Part shown: piece by piece, positions 24,559 through 32,836 of the stretch
Layout of the letters: each line of letters starts with the position of its first letter
Numbering within the stretch: position 1 is the first letter of the stretch
Assembly: GCA_027484055.1 (NCBI GenBank)
Contig: JAIXQH010000067.1
Location: forward strand, 1 to 64,000
Direction: 5' to 3'
Length of the DNA stretch: 64,000 bases
From: Verrucomicrobiaceae bacterium
Lineage (GTDB): Bacteria > Verrucomicrobiota > Verrucomicrobiia > Verrucomicrobiales > Akkermansiaceae
Notes under the pieces: generated by a model
Databases searched by the model: none
What the model was told of the DNA's origin: nothing
What the model saw: only the letters and a program-made list of their open reading frames with translations
Position numbers and translations under genes: made by a program

Positions 24559-25470
24559 TCAAGCGGAACGCTTGCGACGAACGAGTCCAAGTGTGCCGAG
24601 CACACCCAAGAGCAGAGCGCTCGAAGGTTCTGGCACCGCGCCGATGGCGAGTTTACCAGTCCCGTCGATGGTGAGCGTGCCAATGAATTGGCCAGCGCCG
24701 ACGGTTGCGTTACCACTGCTTAAGCCAGCGGTGGGATCAGCACCCGTGGCGCTGTGGAGAACACGATAGATGTCGAGAGCGCCTTCTGCATTGCTGCTGT
24801 CGGTGATGAGGCCAGCACCGAAGGTTTGACGAATGTCAATGCCTTGGCCGAAATAGAGGCCGGTTGTGGTTGGGGGCATGAAATCTTCGATGGAATTCAC
24901 TTGATTGGTCGCAACTTGCACACCGTCGGTATTTACGCCGGTGGTTTGGGTGGCGTTATTGGTGCCAGTGAAAAAGGATCCGATTTGAGTGCTCAGAGTG
25001 CCGCGGTTTCCAGAGCTGATGGCAGCAATCGTGGTGCCAGGACCGGTTGCGCCATCTGCGAGGCTAGACCGTGAGCGTGAGAGATAGGTCGTCCGCGCTG
25101 GGTCGCCGTTAGTCGTTGAGTCGGCTGATCCGACGAGGCCTACAACCATCCAGCGAACTGGGTTGGTGGTGTCGTTGGCCCAGTTCACGCCGAAGGCATT
25201 GACTAACTGTGCGCCGATGTTGTCACTGGCGAGGCTGCCGTTGACAGTCGAAACCGAGACGCCGCCCGTTAGGGTATTTTCACGGAACAGGCTGGATTGG
25301 CCCAGGTCGAACACGAAAGTGTTCGAACCGTTCACAGTGCCAGCGGCGTTAGTTTGGTAGAAAGCAATGGCAAGACTGCCTGCTTCGAGTGAGATCGCTG
25401 CCTTGGCTGGCGAGGCGAAGAGTGCAACTCCCGTGCAAGCGAGGAGTGCGTTTTTAAAGGTGGATTTCAT
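24559..25470 (-). CDS. PEP-CTERM sorting domain secreted protein
   Basis: A 303-residue protein with a signal peptide (ending SPAKA). The C-terminal PEP-CTERM signal is complete: VPEPSSALLLGVLGTLGLVR then RKRSA, that is PEP, a membrane segment and a basic tail, recognised by an exosortase. The 250-residue body is shared with the protein encoded at 21198-22406. It belongs to a repeated verrucomicrobial secreted family of unknown function with FDLGQSSLFREN and GNRGTLSTQIGSFFTGTN motifs. It is probably first in a transcript with the PstS-like gene. A 16-nt palindrome lies about 236 nt upstream of its start. Confidence 0.85.
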   Translation of the reverse strand: MKSTFKNALLACTGVALFASPAKAAISLEAGSLAIAFYQTNAAGTVNGSNTFVFDLGQSSLFRENTLTGGVSVSTVNGSLASDNIGAQLVNAFGVNWANDTTNPVRWMVVGLVGSADSTTNGDPARTTYLSRSRSSLADGATGPGTTIAAISSGNRGTLSTQIGSFFTGTNNATQTTGVNTDGVQVATNQVNSIEDFMPPTTTGLYFGQGIDIRQTFGAGLITDSSNAEGALDIYRVLHSATGADPTAGLSSGNATVGAGQFIGTLTIDGTGKLAIGAVPEPSSALLLGVLGTLGLVRRKRSA

Positions 25471-25761
25471 AGGTTCGTTTTAATGCAGTTAGTTTTCATG
25501 TGCCGAGGTTGCCCTAGGCGCTGCGCATCAAGTGCATTCAACGAGTGATGGTCAAAGATCTGGGCGTGACGATTACGCCACATGAATAGGACTCTGAGGT
25601 CGCATTCACGGATGTAAGGAACTGCCACTAAGGATCTCATAGGTGTTAGGAACTATGTGAAAAACCTACTTTGGCGACACGCGGCCGCTTCCTAAATCTA
25701 ATTATGTGACAACTCTGTCACGTTCCAGAACCGTCTGGGAGTGGAGCTGTTCCTCGGGGGC
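25471..25761. other. Intergenic region upstream of PEP-CTERM gene
   Basis: About 290 nt without a gene. It holds the palindrome at 25706-25721 and presumably the PEP-CTERM promoter. No RNA gene or clear terminator seen. Confidence 0.5.
25706..25721. promoter_or_regulatory. Palindrome GTGAC-N5-TGTCAC
   Basis: GTGACAACTCTGTCAC, the same arms and spacing as 22493-22508. On the minus strand the right part reads TTGTCACATAATTAG, which fits one PhoB-box half-site (TGTCA plus an AT-rich tail). Confidence 0.45.
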
Positions 25762-26382
25762 TCAGCCTCGCTGGCGCTCGAGAATGACGAGCATCAGATA
25801 AGAGAGTAGTAAATTCAGTTCCTCCCGCGGGTTTAGTTCACCCATTTTCTCGATTTTGAAGCGGCCTTCCCAAAAGGCTGGCTGCTTGGTCAGCCGCATG
25901 ACGGGCTGGCCGTGAGTGCGGGTGGCGAGGTAGCTGGGTTGGAAAAAGTAGCCACTGGCCATGCCGATGATGGGGATGTCGCTGAGGATCGAGTCAGCGA
26001 CTTTGACCCAAGGATTTTCCTCTTGGATCGAAAAGTCTGGGGAGCTGTCGCCAGGGTTGAAAGTCTCGTAGTGGGCTTTCCAAATGGAGCGCCAGCCCCG
26101 GCGGCCGACGCTACCGATTTCACCGCCTTGTGCGTCCGTGGAGAAGTAGCGCGCAGACCAGTCGATGAGTTGGTTTGCCTTGATGTGTGCGAGGCGGGTG
26201 CCTTGCGATTTGTCAGTCCAGATTTCCACATGCTCGCGGAACTTGAAAAGCTTCTGCTTGGTGTAGAGAACGGTGCGTCCGCTAGAATCCGTGACAGTGG
26301 CTTGAGTGGCGAGAGCGAAGAGCTTGAAAGAGAGATCGAGCGGGTATTGGATTCCTTGAAGCTGATGAGAAAGATCGTCCAT
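25762..26382 (-). CDS. LURP-one / scramblase-like (Tubby-fold) protein
   Basis: A 206-residue soluble protein of the LOR/Tubby-C2-like group: YPLDLSFKLFALATQATVTD, SSGRTVLYTKQKLFKFREHV and the following beta strands (IWTDKSQGTRLAHIKAN), then a central segment SILSDIPIIGMASGYFF and the C-terminal helix LNLLLSYLMLVILERQ. The family forms a beta-barrel around a hydrophobic helix. The biochemical role in bacteria is unknown. It is monocistronic here as far as I can see. Confidence 0.7.
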   Translation of the reverse strand: MDDLSHQLQGIQYPLDLSFKLFALATQATVTDSSGRTVLYTKQKLFKFREHVEIWTDKSQGTRLAHIKANQLIDWSARYFSTDAQGGEIGSVGRRGWRSIWKAHYETFNPGDSSPDFSIQEENPWVKVADSILSDIPIIGMASGYFFQPSYLATRTHGQPVMRLTKQPAFWEGRFKIEKMGELNPREELNLLLSYLMLVILERQRG

Positions 26383-26460
26383 GGCACGATGCTAGAGGAA
26401 ATCTTTAAAAGGTCAAATCTCCGCGTTGTGATGGGCTTGAATACTCTCTGCGGCGTCAAA

Positions 26461-26479
26461 GCGGGCAGCAGGCTGCCGC
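26461..26479 (-). terminator. Possible weak terminator after arsC
   Basis: GCGGGCAGCAGGCTGCCGC can fold into a short GC-rich stem. On the minus strand it is followed by only three T residues, so termination here is uncertain. Confidence 0.3.
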
Positions 26480-26501
26480 AGTCCAAGAATCATCGGTTCC
26501 G

Positions 26502-26930
26502 CTATTTTTCGAGCAGGCCGGCGGCGTAGGCGCGGAAGACTTTGGCGATTTCGTCGCGCACGCGGCGGAAGACTTGGAGTTGCTCTTCTTCGGTGCCGGT
26601 GGCGTGGGCGGGATCGTCAAAGCCCCAGTGGTAACGATTCATCTGGCCGGGAAACAGCGGGCAGGCTTGGTCGGCATTGCCACAGACGGTGATGACGGTG
26701 GAGACCTCGTCGCTGAGGAAGTCATTCATGTGCTTGGAGTGGTGATGGCTGATATCGATGCCGATTTCCGCCATGACCTTGACGGAGAGTGGGTGGACGT
26801 AGCCGGAGGGATTGGAGCCGGCGCTGGCGACGCGGAAATGCTCGTTGAGCGCGGCACGGAGGATACCCTCGGCGAGGTGGGAGCGGCAGCTATTTCCGGT
26901 GCAGAGGATGAGGATGGCAGGTGGTTTCAT
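26502..26930 (-). CDS. arsC: Arsenate reductase (low-molecular-weight phosphatase type)
   Basis: A 142-residue protein starting at the ATG at 26930. The phosphatase loop CTGNSCRSHLAEG near residue 9 matches the thioredoxin-coupled ArsC / LMW-PTP group (C-x5-R), with SAGSNPSGYVHP, the Cys of VITVCGNADQACPLF, and YHWGFDDPAHA as general-acid region. It reduces arsenate to arsenite. It is the last gene of arsR, DUF6428, arsC. No arsenite efflux gene is present in the window, so export must be encoded elsewhere. Confidence 0.88.
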   Translation of the reverse strand: MKPPAILILCTGNSCRSHLAEGILRAALNEHFRVASAGSNPSGYVHPLSVKVMAEIGIDISHHHSKHMNDFLSDEVSTVITVCGNADQACPLFPGQMNRYHWGFDDPAHATGTEEEQLQVFRRVRDEIAKVFRAYAAGLLEK

Positions 26931-26953
26931 CGGTGATAGGGGATTTGAAATGA

Positions 26954-27433
26954 TCAGCAACCTGCAGGGCCGCAGCAGGGGGCGGGTTTTGCGCCGATGG
27001 CGGGGAGGCGGTTGAAGGCGGGGAGGCCGCAGAGTTCGGGGGCGAGGCACTCGGTGTGCTTGTGGGCGAGGACGAGGAGCACGGAGTCGGGGAGGATCTC
27101 GTGGCTGGCGAGGGTGTATTGGGAGATGACTTGGTCTTCGTATTCGATTTCCACGGGGACGGAGGAATCAGGGAGGATGGATCTGGCCTTGGCGAGGATG
27201 GAGGCCATTTTCCCGGTTTCGATGCGGTGCTGGTAGTCCTCGCCGACCCAGACTTGGAGTTGGCAGGTGTGGGATTCCCGGAGGGTGCCGCCGCAGTCGA
27301 GGAAGGTTTTGTGGAGGTGGCCGACTTCGGTGATGTGGAAAGATTGGGGGATGGCGGCACCGCCGGGCAGGCGGAGGCGGAAGGCGAGGTGGGCGTGGTC
27401 GCTGAGAAGCGTGGTGAGGTCGTGGAGTGTCAT
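26954..27433 (-). CDS. DUF6428-type protein of arsenic operons
   Basis: A 159-residue protein; the start ATG at 27433 overlaps the arsR stop (ATGA). It has a DUF6428-like core (FHITEVGHLHKTFLDCGGTL, then CQLQVWVGEDYQHRIETGKM) and a C-terminal cysteine cluster PAPCCGPAGC that looks suited to binding a thiophilic metalloid. The family is known mainly from its position between ArsR and ArsC genes. Its reaction is not established. Confidence 0.75.
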   Translation of the reverse strand: MTLHDLTTLLSDHAHLAFRLRLPGGAAIPQSFHITEVGHLHKTFLDCGGTLRESHTCQLQVWVGEDYQHRIETGKMASILAKARSILPDSSVPVEIEYEDQVISQYTLASHEILPDSVLLVLAHKHTECLAPELCGLPAFNRLPAIGAKPAPCCGPAGC

Positions 27434-27795
27434 GATAGGAGGGATTTGGGGCCGGGGCAGCAGCTTTCCGCGCGCTGGGCGAGACGCTGGCTGGCGCGAA
27501 TGGTGTCTTGGTGGTGGAGTGAGTTGTCTGAAGCAGCGAAGAAGGATTCGAGAGTGCGAATGAGTGGTTGGTGGTGAGGGTTGATGCGGAAGTAGGTCCA
27601 TTTTTCACATTTTTCGCTCTCAAGGAGGCCGGCCCTGCGGATGACTTGGACGTGGCTGGATACCGAGGATTGCGGCATTTCGAGAATCGCTGCGAGTTCG
27701 CAAACGCAGAGGGCGTCGTCGAGCACGAGGCGAATGATGCGCCAGCGGGTGGGATCGGCGAGGGCGCGGGAGAAAGTGATGATGGAATTCGTCAC
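27430..27795 (-). CDS. arsR: ArsR-family metalloregulator
   Basis: A 121-residue protein from a GTG at 27795; an upstream ATG in frame would add 50 implausible residues crossing the operator. It has the winged-helix core: RALADPTRWRIIRLVL, then DDALCVCELAAILEMPQSSV with the Cys-Val-Cys pair used by ArsR to sense As(III)/Sb(III), and SSHVQVIRRAGLLESEK. A further Cys pair lies near the C-terminus (ESCCPG). It is first gene of the operon and presumably represses it from the palindrome just upstream. Confidence 0.88.
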   Translation of the reverse strand: MTNSIITFSRALADPTRWRIIRLVLDDALCVCELAAILEMPQSSVSSHVQVIRRAGLLESEKCEKWTYFRINPHHQPLIRTLESFFAASDNSLHHQDTIRASQRLAQRAESCCPGPKSLLS

Positions 27796-27806
27796 GGGAT
27801 TTATCG

Positions 27807-27824
27807 TAACGAGTAATATCGTTA
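27807..27824. promoter_or_regulatory. Probable ArsR operator
   Basis: An inverted repeat TAACGA-gtaata-TCGTTA lies 12 nt before the arsR GTG, in an AT-rich stretch between arsR and the divergent gene. Dyad, spacing and position fit an autoregulatory ArsR site. Confidence 0.6.
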
Positions 27825-27918
27825 TGACAAGTGGAAATTCGACGGATGAAATGGTTGGGGCAAAAGGCTTCCCATGCGGAACTGAGCGCTTAGGGTGCGC
27901 ACGTTCTCTCAACGGTAT

Positions 27919-28782
27919 ATGCAATTTACGAAAATTCTCACTCACCCCGGCGGCTCACATAAGGATGAGTTTTTGGCCTGCTGTCTTCTCATGGCGGGGA
28001 ATCGCGTGCCAGTGGTCCGGCGGGAGCCGACGGCGGAGGACTTGGCGGATGTGACGATGGCAGTGGTGGATGTGGGCCATGAGCATGCGCCGGAGCGGGG
28101 AAACTTCGATCACCATCAATTTCCGAAGGATCACCCGCCCTTGTGCGCGCTGAGCTTGGTGCTGCAGCATCTGGGGCTTTATGAGGATGCACGGGAGTTT
28201 TGCGATTGGTTGGAGCCAGCGGAGTGGTTTGACACACGCGGGCCGATCGAGACGGCACGATGGCTGGGGCTGCCGCGGGAGACTTTGTTTAAGCTGAATT
28301 CGCCGATCGATACGACCTTGTTGAGACGGTTTGCGGGGTGCTCGGAATTAAGCCCTGGCGAGCCATTGTGGGAGGTGATGTGCTGGATTGGTGAGGACTT
28401 ACTGACGTATTTGAGGACGCTGAGGGAGCGCTTGAATGAGATCGAGCAGGTGGCGGAGCTTTGGGAAATCGAGAGTCCGCGAGGGGGCTTCCGGGTGCTA
28501 TTTATGCCACGGACTGAGCCGATGGCGGATGAACCGTCGGCGGGATTGGCCAGATTCATCTCCTCGCGCGAAGACGGCAAGGAAGTGGTCGGCTTGGTGT
28601 ATCCAGACCGACGGGGGAGGGGCTTCGGCCTTTCGCGGCATAACGATCACCCGGGGCTGGATTTCACCCGGATCGATTCCTGCGAAGATGTGCATTTTGC
28701 GCATGCTCGGGGATTTGTGGCGAAAACCTCGGCCACGGAGCGGGAGAGGCTTCGTGAGCTGCTGGTGCAGGCGTGGGGCTAA
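27919..28782 (+). CDS. MYG1-family (UPF0160) metal-dependent hydrolase-like protein
   Basis: A 287-residue protein from the ATG at 27919; an upstream GTG or ATG in frame is less likely. The N-terminus THPGGSHKDEFLACCLLMAG and the later VVDVGHEHAPERGNFDHHQF fit the MYG1 pattern (HPGG-H-D, DxG, DHHQ). That pattern resembles the DHH phosphoesterase metal sites. The C-terminal part ends HPGLDF and HARGFVAKT as in the family. Human and yeast MYG1 have 3'-5' RNA exonuclease activity; the bacterial role is unclear. It is divergent from arsR. Confidence 0.75.
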   Translation: MQFTKILTHPGGSHKDEFLACCLLMAGNRVPVVRREPTAEDLADVTMAVVDVGHEHAPERGNFDHHQFPKDHPPLCALSLVLQHLGLYEDAREFCDWLEPAEWFDTRGPIETARWLGLPRETLFKLNSPIDTTLLRRFAGCSELSPGEPLWEVMCWIGEDLLTYLRTLRERLNEIEQVAELWEIESPRGGFRVLFMPRTEPMADEPSAGLARFISSREDGKEVVGLVYPDRRGRGFGLSRHNDHPGLDFTRIDSCEDVHFAHARGFVAKTSATERERLRELLVQAWG

Positions 28783-28885
28783 GTCGATTTCTCCCTGCTG
28801 AAACGAGCGCTTGCGTGGATAGGCTAGAGGTGGGAGTCATTGTGAGAGAGAGTAACCATGGATTTTTCAATTTTTCAGTACCCAG

Positions 28886-29704
28886 ATGCGTGAGGCTTTA
28901 ACGGTAATCGGTCTAGTCATGTTGGCAGTGGCGCTGCGCACGGCACGAGTCAATCTTCTGCGGAAATTGGGCGCGGTGACGATGTTGGTGGCCACTTACT
29001 TGATGGTGTATTTCCTGACGGGGTGTCTGTCACTGGGCTTGGTGGGGGTGTCGGTGTGGTTTTTGCTGCCATGGGTCGAGCTGCTGACGCGTGTGCGTGA
29101 GATGCGCTTGCCGCTGAATAATCGGCTGCGACACCGGAGCTTGCCGAATCCCTCATTTTTCCCAAATGCGGCGGAAGCCTCGGTGGCGATGGAGGAGGCG
29201 GGATTCGAGCATGTGTCGGACTGCGGGTGGGATTGGGCAGGGATGCACCAATTTTTCAGGATTTTCTGGCACCCTGAGGAGCGCGCGGTGGCGGCGGTGT
29301 GCTTGTGCGAGCAGCGCGAGGTGGCGTTTGCGTTCATCACGGTCACGTCGTACGACGAAAATGGCAGGACGTGGCGGACGACCAATTTTCCGTTTTCTCC
29401 CACGCTGCAGTGCCAGTCAACAGTGCGCTGGAACCATGTGCCGTGCGAGCGGAGTTGTTTTCACCTGATCTTAGAAGATCACCGGGCGTATTTGCGGCAG
29501 ATGAAAATCGAGCCGGATCACCTGAGGATGCCAGATCCTGAGGTGCTTGAAGACCAGATCGAAAATGAGATGAAAGCGCAGGTGGAGCACAATTTAGCAG
29601 TCGGGTTCGTCAAGCTGACGGGCGACGGGCATTTCCGCTACTCGGTGCGAGGGCTTTTTTTCCTCTGGGGGCAGTTCATCAAGGATATGATCCGCCTCTG
29701 CTAG
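28886..29704 (+). CDS. Two-TM membrane protein, unknown
   Basis: A 272-residue protein with membrane segments at about 5-20 and 31-60 (ALTVIGLVMLAVALR, VTMLVATYLMVYFLTG and GLVGVSVWFLLPWVEL). A soluble domain of about 200 residues follows, with EEAGFEHVSDCGWDW, FITVTSYDENGR and CFHLILEDHRAYL. No family recognised. Its last codon overlaps the convergent uppP stop by 4 nt. Confidence 0.65.
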   Translation: MREALTVIGLVMLAVALRTARVNLLRKLGAVTMLVATYLMVYFLTGCLSLGLVGVSVWFLLPWVELLTRVREMRLPLNNRLRHRSLPNPSFFPNAAEASVAMEEAGFEHVSDCGWDWAGMHQFFRIFWHPEERAVAAVCLCEQREVAFAFITVTSYDENGRTWRTTNFPFSPTLQCQSTVRWNHVPCERSCFHLILEDHRAYLRQMKIEPDHLRMPDPEVLEDQIENEMKAQVEHNLAVGFVKLTGDGHFRYSVRGLFFLWGQFIKDMIRLC

Positions 29705-30585
29705 ACACTCAGCGTGCCGGCATAGACGAGTGAGCCAATGATGAGGCCAAGCGCGATGCGATACCAACCGAACACAGCGAGGCCGTGACTTTGAAGGTAG
29801 CTAACCAGCCATTTCACCGCGAGGGCCGCAGAAATGGCGGCGGCAAGCACGCCGATGATGAGGGGAGTGCTGCCATACACATGGAGCATTAATTTCGTGC
29901 CGCCGAAGAGGGTGTCGTAGGCGGGATCGAGGTCTTTGACTTTTTCCACAGCTTCCTTGGCAGTGGCGGCGGTGAGGGTGAGCACACCGAGAAGAAATGA
30001 ATACTCGACGGCAGCTTTCACCGTGAGGCCGACGAGTAAGCCACCACAAATGGTCATGAGGCTGCGGCTGACGCCCGGGCACATGGCGACGCACTGGAGG
30101 AGGCCGATAATGAGAGCCATTTGCCAAGTGAGTTCAAAAAGCTCGCTGCCACCATCCCGGGGTGGGTGACTTTTGCGCCACCAAGAGACGGCTAGAATCC
30201 CGCCGCCGCCGATGACCCATGCGGCGATGACGGGCCAAATGCCGAAGAGGGTGGCCTTGATCCAATGGCTCAGGATCAAGCCGAAGAAGGCGGCGGGTAA
30301 AAATCCGGCGATGGTGGCGATGGCGAGCTTCAAGCCCTCTGGATCTTGGCCGATGACTCCGCGGATCATCTGAAGGACGCGCTTGGAATAGAGTCCAAGG
30401 ACCGCTAGGATGGCCCCGCCCTGAATGCAGACGGCGAAGGCATCTGCGGCAGCTTTTGTCTCGGCTCCACCGCCGCCGATGCCCATGAGCCGCTGTGCGA
30501 CAATCAAGTGGCCAGTCGAACTAACGGGGAGATACTCGGTGATCCCTTCGATCACGCCTAGAATGAATGCTTGCCAAGGATGCAT
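29701..30585 (-). CDS. uppP: Undecaprenyl-diphosphatase
   Basis: A 294-residue multi-spanning membrane protein from the ATG at 30585. The BacA/UppP signature EGITEYLPVSSTGH is at residues 13-26, and the second conserved loop reads QCVAMCPGVSRS with the catalytic Arg/Ser. It recycles the C55 lipid carrier by dephosphorylating undecaprenyl diphosphate, supporting peptidoglycan synthesis, and can give bacitracin tolerance. Membrane helices occupy most of the length. It is convergent with the upstream gene and divergent from the DUF2062 gene. Confidence 0.93.
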   Translation of the reverse strand: MHPWQAFILGVIEGITEYLPVSSTGHLIVAQRLMGIGGGGAETKAAADAFAVCIQGGAILAVLGLYSKRVLQMIRGVIGQDPEGLKLAIATIAGFLPAAFFGLILSHWIKATLFGIWPVIAAWVIGGGGILAVSWWRKSHPPRDGGSELFELTWQMALIIGLLQCVAMCPGVSRSLMTICGGLLVGLTVKAAVEYSFLLGVLTLTAATAKEAVEKVKDLDPAYDTLFGGTKLMLHVYGSTPLIIGVLAAAISAALAVKWLVSYLQSHGLAVFGWYRIALGLIIGSLVYAGTLSV

Positions 30586-30692
30586 GGTGAATTTCCAGAA
30601 ACGTGGGGAACTCCGCTGTGAGGAGCAAGGCATTTACAGTTGATTCGTCGCACGGGGTGAGGGAGGCTACTCGCAGTGTTGCCCAAGAAATT

Positions 30693-31244
30693 ATGAAAGT
30701 CCGTTACCTAAGAATCGTGCGGCGGGCATTTCGTGCATTGCGGCACCCCAAGCTCCGGCATCGGCCTTGGTGGCAGCGGCTTTCCAAGCCTTTATTCCAC
30801 CGCAGCTTGTGGGTGCCGTGCCGGGACACGGTGGCGTCGGGCCTGGCCATCGGGCTGTTCTTTTCCATGGTACCGTTGATCCCACAGTCGATCGTCGCGG
30901 CGATCCTTGCGATGAGAGTGAAGGCAAATGTTCCTTTCGCGATGGCGGCGTGCTTTCTGAGTAATCCGTTCACCAATGTGCCATTTTGGGTGGCTCAAAT
31001 TTGGCTGGGGCACTGGGTCATTAAGTTTTTTCACCTTCCGATTCCGTCATTTTTCGCCAAGGTGCAAATCACGCTCCCAGGAGTGGGGGCCATTTTAATG
31101 AGCGATTTCATCGTCGGATTTATAGCGTTGGGAGTCCTCCTCGCTCTCGCGGCCTATCCGCTGGTGCATTTGTTTTCCGCGATTTTACCGAGGCATTTGC
31201 CAGTCCGCGCGCGAAAGCTCCGAGCTGCACCGATGATGAAATAA
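30693..31244 (+). CDS. DUF2062 membrane protein
   Basis: A 183-residue protein from the ATG at 30693. It shows the DUF2062 pattern: a basic N-terminus, then SGLAIGLFFSMVPLIPQSIV, LSNPFTNVPFWVAQIWLG and a third hydrophobic region near 130-160. Members are inner-membrane proteins of unknown biochemical role, often near envelope genes. It is divergent from uppP with about 105 nt between. The gene for a TPM-like protein converges 6 nt after its stop. Confidence 0.8.
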   Translation: MKVRYLRIVRRAFRALRHPKLRHRPWWQRLSKPLFHRSLWVPCRDTVASGLAIGLFFSMVPLIPQSIVAAILAMRVKANVPFAMAACFLSNPFTNVPFWVAQIWLGHWVIKFFHLPIPSFFAKVQITLPGVGAILMSDFIVGFIALGVLLALAAYPLVHLFSAILPRHLPVRARKLRAAPMMK

Positions 31245-31250
31245 GGATGC

Positions 31251-32009
31251 TCAGACCCGCTGGGTAGAGTCCCCAAAGCGATGTGTCGTCACGCTGGCAC
31301 CACAGGGAGCGGCTAGGCGTTCATGAGATTCGACGCTGGGGAAACGAAATTTTTGCGCCGCTGAAATACTGGAGAACCGAACTATGCTGCCTGCGACGAG
31401 GGTTGCTAGCCCTAGCAGAGCGAGTGTGCCGACGATGACGAGCGTGATTTTTAGCGTTCTTTCTGGGGGAGTCTTGATGGTAAGGTTGGAGAAATAGTCG
31501 TCGAAGCCTGCGGTTAAGTTTTCCATGAGTTTCGCCAAATAAACGTCCGGAGAGCTTTTGGGGTCCGGGCTGGCGAGGGCGCGGTTCAGAATGGCGGACG
31601 TTTTGTAGGACGGAATCCCGCTCTCTGATTCCTGGTCGAGCTTGTGGATGTTGAGGATGTCAAAGCCAATGGCGAGTTGGCTGCTACTTGACTCGTAAAC
31701 GACGACGACGCCATCCCCCGCTGGTGCCCATCGTTTCCTGAGTTCGTGAGCCCGCTCGGGCACCGTCACTCCGATGAGGAGGGGCTCGATCACCAGATAG
31801 ACTTTAAAGGCATGTTTCCGCTTTAGCTCCGCAATCTGCTCGACGATCCGTGCGAGGACGGTGGGCTGTTGTCGGAAAAAACCACCTTCATCCAAGACCC
31901 CACTGGGAGGAGGCGGGGCGATCGGCTCTTTGATGAGTTGAGCATGACTCAGGGAAAGCCATCCAAGCCAGCAGCATCCCATCAGTAATCCCCGTTTCAG
32001 CCCGTTCAT
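31251..32009 (-). CDS. Exported TPM-domain-like protein with C-terminal membrane segment
   Basis: A 252-residue protein with a signal peptide (ending LSHAQ). The N-terminal part resembles the TPM fold (VLDEGGFFRQQPTVLARIVE, KVYLVIEPL, GDGVVVVYESSSSQLAIGF). One membrane segment lies at about 193-213 (ITLVIVGTLALLGLATLVAG), followed by a short tail. TPM domains are known in photosystem repair and in exported membrane proteins; no activity can be assigned here. It is divergent from the mraZ region. Confidence 0.6.
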   Translation of the reverse strand: MNGLKRGLLMGCCWLGWLSLSHAQLIKEPIAPPPPSGVLDEGGFFRQQPTVLARIVEQIAELKRKHAFKVYLVIEPLLIGVTVPERAHELRKRWAPAGDGVVVVYESSSSQLAIGFDILNIHKLDQESESGIPSYKTSAILNRALASPDPKSSPDVYLAKLMENLTAGFDDYFSNLTIKTPPERTLKITLVIVGTLALLGLATLVAGSIVRFSSISAAQKFRFPSVESHERLAAPCGASVTTHRFGDSTQRV

Positions 32010-32314
32010 GAGGCATTCTCTTCACTATTTACGAGGGGAAAACAAGTGTGATTCACAGGAGTGATTTTTGGCGAAGCATACGCCTCTGCCGCCATCGGCA
32101 AATTTTCACCCAAAATTGGGAATCGAAGTACACTGGACTCAATTTTTCGGATAATTCTGTGGTTTTCTTCTGGATTATTCGACAGTTTTTCTTCGGATTT
32201 GCCCGATTTGACATCTCAGAAGCAACAAAAATTTGTTGTAAGTCGTTTATTAATAAGTGTTTAGCGATGAATTTAACAGATCGGAATTTTTTCTTGTTGG
32301 CTTGGTGAACTAAA
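32010..32314 (+). promoter_or_regulatory. AT-rich leader upstream of mraZ with three 23-bp direct repeats
   Basis: A 305-nt AT-rich region, unlike the GC-rich flanks, that must hold the dcw promoter. Three imperfect direct repeats centred on (C/T)GGAT start at 32148, 32171 and 32194, exactly 23 bp apart (units about 32143-32165, 32166-32188, 32189-32211). An 86-codon frame in this region shows no protein-like character and I do not call it. Confidence 0.5.
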
Positions 32315-32806
32315 GTGTATCAATCAACCACTGACACGCTGTCGGATTTTCTCGTGAGCACTGCCGCCCAATGTAACAAAGGTACTTATACCTACAAAAT
32401 GGACCCCAAGTTCCGGGTGTCCATTCCGCCACAATGGCGCCCTGCGGGAGGGGAAGTTTTGCACCTGCTTAAATCCAAAACACACGGCATGCCGATGATT
32501 AAAGTCCTCTCGTTGGAGGCCTTTCAGCACCGAATGGATACGATCGAAAACAGCGATCTCAATGCTGCGCAGAAATACGACCTGATTGGCAGACTGTCGG
32601 CGAATAGCCGTCCCGCGACTCTGAATGATCAGGGTAAACTGCTGATCCCCAAGGAGCTGAGCGACGAAATCGGCATCCTCGCAGAAACCGAAATCTCTCT
32701 CGTCGGGCGGGGCCTGCATTTCGAAGTCTGGAATAAGGACAATTACGCGGAAGCCGTCGCCATCGAGTCCGATAGCAAGGAATTCGCCCACCTCGGAGTT
32801 CTCTAA
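32315..32806 (+). CDS. mraZ: Transcriptional regulator MraZ
   Basis: A 163-residue protein from a GTG at 32315. The two SpoVT/AbrB-like halves are visible: YKMDPKFRVSIPPQWRP (residues 27-43) and LNDQGKLLIPKELSDEIGI (about 98-116), with VSLVGRG-like ISLVGRGLHFEVW at the end. MraZ is the conserved first gene of dcw clusters and binds direct repeats in its own promoter. The N-terminus is about 20 residues longer than in E. coli. Confidence 0.9.
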   Translation: MYQSTTDTLSDFLVSTAAQCNKGTYTYKMDPKFRVSIPPQWRPAGGEVLHLLKSKTHGMPMIKVLSLEAFQHRMDTIENSDLNAAQKYDLIGRLSANSRPATLNDQGKLLIPKELSDEIGILAETEISLVGRGLHFEVWNKDNYAEAVAIESDSKEFAHLGVL

Positions 32807-32836
32807 AATTCTCACCCACCACACATAACAACTGCA

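Noticed and set aside
32048-32308. Short frame upstream of mraZ
   Set aside because: Lies in the AT-rich leader with direct repeats, no ribosome-binding site, no protein-like pattern.
32140-32315. Classical MraZ boxes (TGGG-type repeats at 10-bp spacing)
   Set aside because: Not found with that spacing; only 23-bp repeats with GGAT cores are present.
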